From the NCBI RefSeq assembly GCF_042445055.1, contig NZ_CP170339.1, positions 2,046,001-2,110,000 of the forward strand: 64,000 bases of DNA, in the 5' to 3' direction. This document shows, in pieces, positions 44,701 through 48,276 of the stretch. The notes under the pieces were generated by a model. It searched no databases, was not told the DNA's origin, and worked only from the letters and a program-made list of their open reading frames with translations. Positions within the stretch are counted from its first letter, which is position 1; each line of letters begins with the position of its first letter. The stretch comes from Falsihalocynthiibacter sp042445055 (GTDB taxonomy: Bacteria > Pseudomonadota > Alphaproteobacteria > Rhodobacterales > Rhodobacteraceae). The position numbers and the translations under genes are program-made.

Positions 44701-46052
44701 AGGATGATTTCAGGTGCTTCGAGGGTGATATCCCCTGCTGGGTCCGCGCCGTTTGTTGAGTCGATAACACCGCCAGCGACGATGGTAATCGAATTATCGG
44801 CCTCAAGAACGACGTTTGCGCCCACCGAGTAAATGCTTGGCGCTGCGCTATAATCATCATCGGTGCCGCTGTCTGTGACCGAACCACCGATGTATAGGTT
44901 ATAGGGGTCAAACAGAAGCGTCCCAGCTTTGCCTTCGTCGGCTGTCAGGTTCACGTTTACCGCGCCGATCAGCGCGTTTTTCCCGCTCAGTTCAACAAAA
45001 CCTGCATTTCCTGTGCCTGTACCTATGGCGGAAAGATAGGCGAAATCGTGTGCGTAAAGGTCTCCGTCCGCTTTGACGATGACCGTGCCGCCTTTGCCGC
45101 GTGCTCCGGCACCATCGGCGCTTAGCTCTGCGGTTCCTTCAAGGGTAATATTCCCGCGCGATGTCACGCTGATATCGCCGCCATTTCCAGATTCGCTCGC
45201 ACTTGCATCAAGGCGCCCGCCAACGCGCACTTCGTTCTGTGCGACAATCGCCAACGAACCACCGCGCGCAACAAGTGCCGCCCCTTCAACAAGGCCGGTT
45301 TGGTTAACGGTTGCGTTGAATTTTGTACGCTGACCGAGGTCTTCGCCCGTAAGGGGGCCTGTGTTCGCGTTGATGTTAACTGTATGACCTTGAAGGGTAA
45401 TTCCGCCCTTGGCCGTCACTTTACCCGCGATAGAGATGACGCCGTTTGAGGACATCGGAATCTCGCCACGCATGAGCTGCTGCGCCACGGCGTTGTTGAC
45501 GGTGCCATCTGCGCGCACAACCTTATCAAGGAACGCGCCCGTTGGCGTGTTCACCGTTAAAGAGCCGACGTTGATTGTGCCCGATTTCCCGAGCACAAAA
45601 CCGTCAGGGCTTGAGAAAAAGACGTTACCGCCGATTTTGCCGTCTTTGTAGGCGTTCAACTCGCCATTCACGATCACAGAACCATTGCGAACCACGTTCA
45701 CAAGGCTACCTGCGCGGTCTGGAACGAAGAGGTCTACGCGCTGGCCAGAGGCCTGCTGGAAGTCCTTAAACGAGTTAAAACCGACACCGTTTGAAACCGT
45801 GCCGGTTGTGATCTTTGTGCGGTTCCCAGAGACCGTGACATTGGTATTGGTGCGCCCATCTGGGGTGATCTTATTTGCGCTCGGGCCACCTAGGTTAAGC
45901 GCCTGCGCGTTTGCTTGTGTGCCCCCTCCGGCGGCGACCACCATCGCTAGAACAAAAGGGCTTGCGCTCGCCTTAAGAACCGAAGTTCGTGTCGCTTTGC
46001 GCTTGGTCATCATGGCCATCGGGGCGACGGGTTGAGAAATGAAATCTTTCAT
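23784..46052 (-). CDS. Giant LktA/FHA-like filamentous exoprotein (TpsA), 7,422 residues
   Basis: A single uninterrupted frame of 22.3 kb. Residues 1-50 form an extended signal peptide ending ANAQA. The TPS secretion domain follows (about 55-330: GVGFNSFKDFQQASGQRVDLFVPDRAGSLVNVV, then GNVFFSSPDGFVLGKSGTINVGSLTVNTPTGAFL), as in leukotoxin LktA-family adhesins. Most of the rest is Ala/Gly/Ser/Thr/Asn-rich beta-helix repeat text (VGVGASVALNIL..STAEIAD type). Three unusual parts interrupt it: a 412-residue tandem duplication (residues 839-1847), a Lys/Glu/Ala-rich helical region (about 4397-4770, a second at about 5745-5870), and seven 101-residue repeats (6482-7188). Two isolated cysteine pairs are at 4369/4376 and 5436/5442. 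The acidic C-terminus has no membrane anchor. The ATG overlaps the stop of the upstream gene. The family is confident; ligand or toxin activity is unknown. Confidence 0.93.
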   Translation of the reverse strand: MKDFISQPVAPMAMMTKRKATRTSVLKASASPFVLAMVVAAGGGTQANAQALNLGGPSANKITPDGRTNTNVTVSGNRTKITTGTVSNGVGFNSFKDFQQASGQRVDLFVPDRAGSLVNVVRNGSVIVNGELNAYKDGKIGGNVFFSSPDGFVLGKSGTINVGSLTVNTPTGAFLDKVVRADGTVNNAVAQQLMRGEIPMSSNGVISIAGKVTAKGGITLQGHTVNINANTGPLTGEDLGQRTKFNATVNQTGLVEGAALVARGGSLAIVAQNEVRVGGRLDASASESGNGGDISVTSRGNITLEGTAELSADGAGARGKGGTVIVKADGDLYAHDFAYLSAIGTGTGNAGFVELSGKNALIGAVNVNLTADEGKAGTLLFDPYNLYIGGSVTDSGTDDDYSAAPSIYSVGANVVLEADNSITIVAGGVIDSTNGADPAGDITLEAPEIILEDGSTITAGTTGNVYLTAARTSGGTASIEIGQGAGVAPILSGANIYLSATSTLDQSSLLLALPKAEAIITLNSANIDASDIFSATATAASNGGVGMLPIGVVVTDVTSAVDVLGTTDLSAGSIALTADATVESNILTESLAPANAKADGAVAVSTINSTSRVKIGGNSNVNATGAIDLLARNAVTSVADATPQTAAFGASVGVSVVDVNTSVELSENATLNADSLTLEASTVTDISVTAKAAEGGSTGNKAGSEADEQLTNYEEEASTADGSVSVVGGLAVSDLTSDTSATISSSIAAGISGAVTVKSSTENTANVIADGSAVDSTTGVGVAVGINLAKVKNDAVIETDITAGSLDLSALTTGDGNSFSTESTSGAGASNVGVAGSVAINLIDTQSVAQVASGATVAASGAVNLTADNQGSSKAEALPVGGGASGDQVGVGASVALNILANRSTAEIADSATVTGAGAMTLAASGTYEAETVAEAGAAGGIAVTPALALSIINNTTTARLGSGATQAASGDVSISAAQSSSTITTASGKAAGSKAAIGASLALALIDDQSLATTERNINATGSVSFSAMGASSSVLTSTASASGGAAAEDDGSASSGEESDVDSTVTKQMGAGSDKQKASGVGDSSQQASTETAANDEEGRSASSGGSKVSVAAAVAINDQNNTVQAVVPNGVEITSGGVLSIETANNTTGEATSTGAAVGVEDEAGNTPDPAQIGIGAAVSVNVVKSKNDAILGVATHDTGGLNIAALKLDVAKSMADSTNTDTKSDSYIASATSGAGGSKVGIAGSVAINLIDTQSVAQVASGATVAASGAVNLTADNQGSSKAEALPVGGGASGDQVGVGASVALNILANRSTAEIADSATVTGAGAMTLAASGTYEAETVAEAGAAGGIAVTPALALSIINNTTTARLGSGATQAASGDVSISAAQSSSTITTASGKAAGSKAAIGASLALALIDDQSLATTERNINATGSVSFSAMGASSSVLTSTASASGGAAAEDDGSASSGEESDVDSTVTKQMGAGSDKQKASGVGDSSQQASTETAANDEEGRSASSGGSKVSVAAAVAINDQNNTVQAVVPNGVEITSGGVLSIETANNTTGEATSTGAAVGVEDEAGNTPDPAQIGIGAAVSVNVVKSKNDAILGVATHDTGGLNIAALKLDVAKSMADSTNTDTKSDSYIASATSGAGGSKVGIAGSVAINLIDTQSVAQVASGATVAASGAVNLTADNQGSSKAEALPVGGGASGDQVGVGASVALNILANRSTAEIADSATVTGAGAMTLAASGTYEAETVAEAGAAGGIAVTPALALSIINNTTTARLGSGATQAASGDVSISAAQSSSTITTASGKAAGSKAAIGASLALALIDDQSLATTERNINATGAVSFSAGGVSSSTLSSTASAAGTKAGSDADAAPTSSGESVDDTTTAQMNDGADKQQASGVGDSSQQSSTSSQAGNSSKRSAKTSEGKVAVAAAVAINDQKSTTQAVVPDSVSIVSGGAISIKSANNTNGSATSDGSAVKAEGGAATQIGVGVAVSVNVVEETNTARLGNATHSGNGVNVAAVQSLDGSDVTDEINAQATSGAGASKVGIAGSLAINTVNADTSATIGESAIVNAGTGTSSIIAEQKMNAVSKALPSSGGATGTQVGVGASVALNFINTDTYAELEDGATFTNGNGFNVSASTDVSTETEASAGSAGGIAVDASVALAMLNQNTVARIGTGNALSMGTGAVTISASNAGTHSAKSDGNTKSGKAGVGASAALILGNGDADGALENTSVTTASLERDLTAGSLAISATSSRTYDAHATATAEGGKFSQSGDQKKNDTTGGSSTSANTMDKTQGSQRDGQGKKNGSKVTVAAAAGIAAAQDKVTASLGDVTVNVGGPVSVDAANTVGLAVSGDGSAVNAKSQISVGVGVGLAILNNKTEASIADGASITSDGVAVSATSKENAQDGYESKLSALGIAGAGGKKVSVAGALAVGISTGDTQALIGDNTTITSTGAVTVDADNTSHLAAKAAAGSVATAGTGIGASIAVAVSEKSYKATVGAGANIAAESLRVHAQNHKISGTTKFDFTDLDDLRSKITSGQLLGDNNYYVEAIGGAAGSKTSVQGSFAVMTFDDEVLATVGESQSGALITGATLNLGTGEALIEAQNDITAKALSGAISLSGGTGAGLASSVLVSSGTVRSALASGTTITSAGGLTNQALASQDIQVFGVSVAAAASNAVNGIATVLTAENTVEALVGNKSSLTINGDATIKAQNDFDNFSLAGGAAGGGSNGVGAAASVVTVNNITRAEIEDADSTANGADIDANGAIEVSASATETGKTVAAAGAAAGSNAVGAGVGVYVLNTTTEALVGRFASLGRSFSAGSTIVSATDTTNLLSISGAASGGGNAGAGAGVTVGVITKSTKAEIDDNADVDSGNIIVNAKSSEDISMITFGVGIGGSAGLAGAVAVDAVNTTTTARVGENANLFANGNVAVMADNATNIDMLDGSLAIGGSAGVGASVGVTVVNTDTNALIDDEADVTALGNLADQDVVIDHKAKFIDYGADEGFAAADVDRSEYEGTAGSEDTLLTSADARTQGLDLLLKKRVLDDTVTLSTVKSMRGVIVNSVGTTSVRSLSAGGAAAGSVAISISASVPVITNNTEASIGENALINKTSGSANALQSVSVAAASDVYTMAFSGAVAGGGAVGGGAGVSVAVVDATTTARIGTGAEVAAARDVLVSAQAKQDLATMAAAGAVGGTAGLAGSATTFDITSNTTAELGGTVVAQNNVDVLADDVTRSAMLAGSVAIGGTAGVGAAVSVILLDKTVTSSIADNADVTALGLVEDHQLYDGSSYSGTTNGRGVNVAANSGQSVFTLAVSGAGGLYAGISGVVALDLMDVTTSAFIGANTKINQTSIGSAGSTQDVVVSARDTTVTSVGAGAVSAGLVGLAGAVDVGIFKNTTAAYIKSGAEINATRNVMVSGLANKAGAAEVASGSGGAIALAAGIAIYNYGDGVAPNGEADKQLGESSDGAADMDGIQSDAQAQAGNSQVDDLLKESDNDHVKAISASAQATRGTIDIASAASTLSVPAGTSASVGDAEINAGGALKVNSSDDLVVDITTGAFAVGGGAIGAGIGVLTVETTSTAKIDGGSRKMTVGSVEVKAKTDHDLEGDSYVGAAAGSIALGADVSVFEDTSSTNAYINNGNLEVTNAVSVMADARRWIDVEGYGVTIAGIAGVGASVATSKIGGAVNAHITGTDITDSGSIAVVALSDDKAKSITVAAGGGVGLSIQGAFTISDVTPTVSALIDSSNLWSTGEIKAEADADAEVETSSYGVSVSGGLAVGASDAESHVGAIVSAKIQNNTTLNAGSIMVSSDLDTAKAKSYALGAAGALVGVSATNAESTNTSSSIASVSGGNLTASGTMSVTANSIGDQDAYATGIAAGIVAAGSNTTLASSNVTTHATLTEVNQLRVGGLTVTADGTTVNTAETIAGSGGVIAGSAAVATTKSTSSTKARIINNSGVTYDLNIPSDAITLEANQTTTFAGSVDSRQASVVGASGANIYHTVNSDVDAWIVGAMNIYGRDLIMTATNKTINNSDGYNVNSISGGLANVPAGGSTVNVTHTTNAGLDDNTYVHLLSPSSGYSLFQLAASNDVTVNQKAKLDSGGAIALAFAEAEGTFNIDATVGVGDNSTVLVDKGDAKMAAWSNADIDLRANATTYGLAGAPSGDAKITYTGNNSAYVGTNSTIQASTGYTPLDGSLPSYAEIDINSGVDLAGNAGKLIFNAIVDLYNKTAIPIPTGPNPTVTAVVNSTVTLAADSELRAAGDITISASRGNIDATAKGTGKDIYREALAKAASAVSNAFGGGDVTFDYHGGSTNTNGGLASVLADGKIQTGIQRHKILTINYVSESCDITTQACIAAPTDADNITYTVSGPEEVGTQILERLRELRALLEKYDDDVIAKAAYKNEIDFLENKLVALGLGEYNASGEFVPGAYAGPSPKDAALAVVDQSISDLSTVKSDFTQAGLVSVTGTLTDAAELIKNYYDGGTYGVVATADSAIASIQNLSTYASADSTYYDAAIAARDAGAAAATAAQTAKNNIIASRDIITQNTALINSATASLEAALLAGRTADATTEQNNIANAKAAIETELGKIETYTATLKTKTALAHSSATDLHTALDNLIASAPEYTNPNTTSDDAATKANAIADQTSKRLADAAIITQLNQAITTNSAGEVTGGGSLTFISESATRLATENTNATTEANNIQSAVNTLQQSTTSAGTIGGSNSLTQYVDLLSTLTTQLVDNRNTAATASSSSGSPTTYVIEVDDTVARLGNISINADQLTGTGLLNAPTDAKIVITNNTSNQLKVGNLIIPQYDAGHLRFNGVLISENADITSLNTTGAAANFANINTQETAGSSRGIVELTSNYNAQSLTYYNPSSPLTQVNTQRVAPDIITKSGTTIENSNGSVKITSASGNIYVNGSINAGSLDIVAKNGDFVSSYVNGFDHIGGDPAAFNSPTRASEKGSGITANGSISISARFLNINSRIQSGIANFTLNIADNQLLTTDKPTEIGLTQAAIDAKVAQYILDLEGASPVSPILSITNSNGRTITINMAPAGVDPTELADAIADYQTRYSDDNTTSPVVTLKVNGVDTSFNIKDLISGDIKGRLEFTVDDADNFGGSNTYAVLDPQPNRANELGAAYDTANKQYVVDGATVSGGYIQLFGQILNTASSGAELNVLDGFGRIDINNASNIPVVLQSLSTGKDDTGTLRGTQGRIEITNVTSVDTSNVQNPDVKVTKTIYTRDYDPSDPANAQIRIAEQKGYINSDGDIILDGALNTSFDGNRTSSYTPEGYARYVWTTGEDFKAVSRYSNIRSQIFGADAFTYDSVEKLTSLGTPQLESLYRLPEGTYITTESTQYGGATARNSVNGAILSVAPTTGTNQSLNDTQYTEAEISYVTKSDLEHTGSSRDCNWWTLCIDSKKTDYYKLTQEYTTIKTKSLKANNTINVNFIGQDQGQITVNSNNGGSVILTGTLDNVAGNTTITATQAGSSIVQGNNDALISATSINLDAGDYVGGVPASVINAQDAGTAFSQAPADAAIIVRLNGANAGDGGVSANARNGNVSLLSRSNLVVDQITASGSPNEGKGNVSLVAYRDMLAKDTDAFVQGARVDLVAISGDIGGTADDQMLMVNTGFTTNPAERPFGDPALDPSIPTNARYGLSATASGDIGIRSAGWNPQNGEASKNEDGSILVDQVLSIGGDVRLKSSGFILDNNPIEVIDTRTYDELLGYWEELGLLAEDAARGVDGTNNAEKRDQAVLAYKQSKEHAYNQYWNLRDQQSDPSVYDPSFQVVVVDGSPQHAALTSYYSDQILAENPTYTTDQVNTAVAAKIDEYEAQQTAEYHALNETVGGLTASYDENFSYVVSTEEASELLDGSIWTERELAFSIAPGALKTVTGTNPISKDPNVSGLVVSLDAGKGIGETKGQLSGDPGIEIRSSLDPRDLTNDQKVALASAERSDLLLTLGVVALPDGFYDRTGNETPEELARLAEQLEAFQAAEALGLTTGAPKIDIQLGDKFEDLSEIQKAALNAAALGLVSADDTLLTALSKRPLNFAAADRLDVSVANVSSVSDRDLGATYLASEGSVKLGTVDTYGETRIKVRGDINNATGADSVSTGNLILEASQGGIGNINPLRLDLVTGATTTARAQNGVNIAFDNDGLIDTIYSPENIKLSANGSLINANGDNLINILGSQVELVAVNGSIGEPTQALNVGVNLGGGIDATAGNGINLYGPSSFRFVIQNATSTGGGTITLTGAEESEIDGTVETAGDIALIAGSRQVLTENAEVHTAAGDITVNAGSLKMLNGSSTTADAGAVDIVTTVGDALVTAITAGSAAANAVSIQAAGRIFAGTLDPRIDIKAMTAGAGVKLVAELGIGDKTQANTKAWDGVGDEAGTANAVTDVPNPLRIMTHNIDAEAKNGDMYLRALSDTTLTSVKSEFGTINVEGDAALTVTSALSGGTQTFVGQDDVTFAQLTTTGLPADAGDVNVTSVNGAVVGGDIDANGNVNLSGNGVTFGALIAGLNAAIDSSLEIVGDTLEVAGTIDATAGTTIDVNSALSGGTQTFVGQGDVTFAQLTTTGLPADAGDVNVTSVNGAVIGGDIDANGNVNLNGNGVTFGALIAGLNAAIDSSLEIVGDTLEVAGTIDATAGTTIDVNSALSGGTQTFVGQDDVTFAQLTTTGLPADAGDVNVTSVNGAVVGGDIDANGNVNLSGNGVTFGALIAGLNAAIDSSLEIVGDTLEVAGTIDATAGTTIDVNNALSGGTQTFVGQDDVTFAQLTTTGLRRDAGDVNVRSVNGAVIGGNIDANGNVNLNGNGVTFGALIAGLNAAIDSSLEIVGDTLEVAGTIDATAGTTIGVNSALSGGTQTFVGQGDVTFAQLTTTGLPADAGDVNVTSVNGAVIGGDIDANGNVNLSGNGVTFGALIAGLNAAIDSSLEIVGDTLEVAGTIDATAGTTVDVNSALSGGTQTFVGQGDVTFAQLTTTGLPADAGDVNVTSVNGAVIGGDIDANGNVNLNGNGVTFGALIAGLNAAIDSSLEIVGDTLEVAGTIDATAGTTIDVNNALSGGTQTFVGQDDVTFAQLTTTGLRRDAGDVNVRSVNGAVIGGDIDANGSHFLQGNGVTFGTIIAGINSKIRSTLDIIGDVQIAGETIDDSAGVGGNKGSIRIGLMKARNMLLEATHKLVLPDVRVAEFIRLRADIIEANITQDPNGPNPLRMTIEGHGGGVATRATLDVDAPAGIIVPSYRVVDSTVDTTATMVDVRDAYIPGTAVLTTPDLKVLVNNRTPAPVEDVNVQIHEQDFAFKFDVDGFEADTTGIVVLYNVAPDSTSENPLAYWGISLIRDTVRLMPNADEAIPVSESDDGEEEDDDLGDGPFVKVGGVNQSVYTSGFGPMVRLR
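24489..26609 (-). repeat. Seven tandem copies of a 303-bp (101-residue) unit inside tpsA
   Basis: Units begin (minus strand) at 26609, 26306, 26003, 25700, 25397, 25094 and 24791, exactly 303 bp apart. Each encodes [S/N]ALSGGTQTFVGQ[D/G]DVTFAQLTTTGL followed by DAGDVNV.SVNGAV and GVTFGALIAGLNAAIDSSLEIVGDTLEVAGTIDATAGTT-type text, so it is a beta-solenoid-like repeat. Units 4 and 7 share LRRDAG and VRSVNG instead of LPADAG and VTSVNG, so units 2-4 and 5-7 look like copies of a 909-bp block. Unit 7 is degenerate toward its end. Confidence 0.97.
40513..43538 (-). repeat. 1,236-bp in-frame tandem repeat, 2.45 near-identical copies inside tpsA
   Basis: Copies run 43538-42303, 42302-41067 and a partial 41066-40513 on the minus strand. 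Comparing aligned segments by eye I saw one difference: T at 40638 against G at 41874 and 43110, a silent Ser codon change. The unit encodes 412 residues, containing alternating beta-helix text and an acidic Asp/Glu/Ser spacer (AAEDDGSASSGEESDVDSTVTKQMGAGSDKQKAS). Outside the array, related but diverged units continue (for example toward 39.9 kb), so the array is a recent duplication of one member of an older repeat series. Confidence 0.97.
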
Positions 46053-46744
46053 TAGAAACTCCCACTCTCAACTTTGAATACATCGGGATTATCCGGATTG
46101 AGCGAATACAAAAGCGCCAAGCTCTGGGGGAGCAACGTTTTCTGACCTTCGCCGCTGTCCTCAAAGCTACCTTGAAGCAAGAGGATCGACGAACGCCCTT
46201 CGGAGTCCGAACCGCGGAACAATAAAATACCAGTATCTAGGGGGGTGTTGACTGAAATGGTTTCGGGGTCATAGCCCTGCGCGATGAAATGGCTGCGGAG
46301 TACGTCGCCATTTGCCACAAGCAGCGCGTCTGTCATGTTGGGATCTGTGTCCGCCCCCCATGAGATGCCGACCTGAATAAGGCCCTTACTCTTGTACCCG
46401 AAGATATACGAAACCTTCGCAGTACCGCCACCCTCAAGCACATCAGGGATACTAACCGTCAGAACCCGCGTGCGCTCGACGTTGTTCTCGCCAGAAAGTA
46501 CCGAGTCTGCCTCAATCCCGAAGTCGGATTTGATCGCCGCGAGCACGCTCTCTTCGTCCATTCCGAATTCCGCAGACCGAAACCCAGTTACCTCTGCATT
46601 GGCGCTGGTATCGGCCAGAATGGTATCTGTGTCGGCGGTGTCGGTGGTTGCTTGGGCAAGACTTGGCCCACATAGTGCAAATACAATGCCAGCGGACATC
46701 GCCACGGGCGTAATAAATTTGCTCAGTATCGCATTACTCATCAT
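46052..46744 (-). CDS. Small exported protein of unknown function, upstream partner of giant TpsA
   Basis: This 230-residue protein has a clear signal peptide (FITPVAMSAGIVFALCGPSLAQA). The mature part opens with a Thr/Asp-rich linker, then GFRSAEFGMDEESVLAAIKSDFGIEADSVLSGENNVERTRVLTVSIPDVLEGGGTAKVSYIFGYKSKGLIQVGISWG, and later TGILLFRGSDSEGRSSILLLQG. The text suggests a compact alpha/beta domain of about 150 residues. I do not recognise a named family, though similar proteins seem to occur beside LktA-like genes. Its stop overlaps the tpsA start (TAATG), so both are translated from one message. A periplasmic helper for secretion or a co-secreted cofactor is plausible but unproven. Confidence 0.85.
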   Translation of the reverse strand: MMSNAILSKFITPVAMSAGIVFALCGPSLAQATTDTADTDTILADTSANAEVTGFRSAEFGMDEESVLAAIKSDFGIEADSVLSGENNVERTRVLTVSIPDVLEGGGTAKVSYIFGYKSKGLIQVGISWGADTDPNMTDALLVANGDVLRSHFIAQGYDPETISVNTPLDTGILLFRGSDSEGRSSILLLQGSFEDSGEGQKTLLPQSLALLYSLNPDNPDVFKVESGSF

Positions 46745-46773
46745 ACATACTTCCCCAGAACCAAACGTTCCCC

Positions 46774-46809
46774 GAGGTCGCAGCAGCCTGTAATTTGCCG
46801 CGCGACCTC
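46774..46809. promoter_or_regulatory. Inverted repeat between sapC-like gene and the secretion operon
   Basis: GAGGTCGC (46774-46781) and GCGACCTC (46802-46809) are perfect inverted copies 20 bases apart in the 91-bp gap. No T run follows on the minus strand, so it is not a standard terminator; it could be an operator of the secretion operon or a stabilising RNA hairpin. Confidence 0.4.
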
Positions 46810-46835
46810 AATTACTCTTCAAGTTTACAAAGGCT

Positions 46836-47615
46836 CTATTTAGCGGCCTTCTTGGTCTTCTTTTCTTTTGTATCTTCAACAGCGTCCGCTACGGGTGCTG
46901 CTGCTTCACCGAGCGATTCCCCAAGACGGGAAATTGCTTTCAGGCTTTGAAGGTGATTGAAAATAGCCCGAAGGAAGCCTGCTTGGTGCAGTTTTTCCAA
47001 CTGTTCGCCGTTGAGCTTATCAAACGCTTCTTCGTCCAGAACCAACAGCCCGTGAACGCTGAGCGTTTCACCGCTGGCGGTTTTGCCATCCAACGACACC
47101 GCGCGCAGAAGGCCCATTTCCTGAAGCATGCTTGCAAACGCATCAGTGCGCTCGGCGGCTTCACGGTAGCTTTGGGCAATTGTCAGCGCGTTTTGTAGTG
47201 GCTCTTCGGATTCGCCAGTCTTGGTGAAAAAGCGCACACCCTCGTCTGTACCGAACCCCTCATAGGTTTCATCCATACACAAAAGCGGATCGCCCTCGGC
47301 GACATCGCCAACGATGAACGGATAGCGGCGCAGGTAAGCGGGCGCGTATTGCCCATCCCAAAGCCCCTCCTCCGAGATGAACACATTTGTTCCGGGCTTA
47401 AGGCCGGTCACAAAAACTGCGGCGGGATGTTTCGAACCTGGCAAAAATGCAATCGGCAGATCGTCCATAGCGTGTGCGAACTCATCAACCAGCGCGGGAA
47501 TCAGATTCGCCTCGCGCGCAAATTCAAGCGGCTTTGCCGGAACCGCAAACCGCAAATCGCGGTGAATTTCACTGTTGATTGGAACGACGTTTTTATAGAA
47601 TAGCGGGTTCGCCAT
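46836..47615 (-). CDS. SapC family protein
   Basis: This 259-residue protein belongs to the SapC family (PF07277): MANPLFYKNVVPINSEIHRDLRFAVPAKPLEFAREANLIPALVDEFAHAMDDLPIAFLPG, KPGTNVFISEEGLWDGQYAPAYLRRYPFIVGD and CMDETYEGFGTDEGVRFF. The C-terminus is a Lys/Ala/Glu-rich tail (AVEDTKEKKTKKAAK). SapC was named from a Campylobacter S-layer gene cluster, but its biochemical role is not known. No terminator separates it from the secretion operon 91 bp downstream on the same strand, so partial co-transcription is possible. An AT-rich promoter region with palindromes lies upstream. Confidence 0.92.
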   Translation of the reverse strand: MANPLFYKNVVPINSEIHRDLRFAVPAKPLEFAREANLIPALVDEFAHAMDDLPIAFLPGSKHPAAVFVTGLKPGTNVFISEEGLWDGQYAPAYLRRYPFIVGDVAEGDPLLCMDETYEGFGTDEGVRFFTKTGESEEPLQNALTIAQSYREAAERTDAFASMLQEMGLLRAVSLDGKTASGETLSVHGLLVLDEEAFDKLNGEQLEKLHQAGFLRAIFNHLQSLKAISRLGESLGEAAAPVADAVEDTKEKKTKKAAK

Positions 47616-47947
47616 GGTACTCGGTAATCCTTAGTTGTTTTTCTCATCAATCGCAGAGATTTACCAAGCGTTAACATAGTTGTGAAATTTCACTAAGGAT
47701 TTTTTGTAAAATTTTTCAGAATTTTTATTTCAGTCACCAAGCCGCAATTGGCCAATAAAAACAGCGGTATTAGAGTAGCGCGACGGTGGTAAAATAGGGT
47801 GTGATTTGAGCTATCTTCACGTCCCGAGCACCACAATTTTGGTAAATATTTTCCAGAGTAGTTGCATAATGAGACATTTAGCAAAGCAAACAAATTCACT
47901 TGGCAACGGTGCGCCAATTGAAGCTCTAATACTGAATGAAATCAAAG
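47616..47947. promoter_or_regulatory. AT-rich upstream region of the sapC-like gene with two palindromes
   Basis: This 332-bp stretch holds no convincing gene. It is clearly more AT-rich than its surroundings and contains the perfect palindromes GTGAAATTTCAC (47682-47693) and ATTGGCCAAT (47747-47756). These look like binding sites for dimeric regulators. The sapC-like gene must start its transcription here, since the tRNA upstream is a separate unit. Confidence 0.4.
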
Positions 47948-48032
47948 TGGTGCGGGTGAAGGGACTTGAACCCCCACGCCTCGCGGCGCCAGAACCTAAA
48001 TCTGGTGCGTCTACCAATTCCGCCACACCCGC
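47948..48032 (-). tRNA. tRNA-Leu (anticodon UAG)
   Basis: The minus strand folds as a class II tRNA: acceptor GCGGGTG pairs with CACCCGC, discriminator A, encoded CCA (47950-47948); anticodon stem CCAGA/TCTGG with loop TTTAGGT gives anticodon TAG; a long variable arm (GCGCCGCGAGGCG region) as in tRNA-Leu; T loop TTCAAGT. It reads CUA and, by wobble, other CUN codons. Confidence 0.96.
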
Positions 48033-48276
48033 ACGTTGAGGCCGAGCCTCTTGCGCGCCCTTCTAGCGTAGAGATTTTTGGGATGCGAGTGGAAAATGCA
48101 CTTTGGCGGAATTTTTTCTCATATCCCGCCCCAAACGACAGAGTCTTATGCGCAACATTTCCTCCAAATTCGCGATATTGTTGCCAAATTCCATACGGGC
48201 AACCCAATTCTGCCATATTGTGATGCAACGTCTTGGACATGTTAACGAGTGAGAAACGCATGAAACTCCGCCCTGA

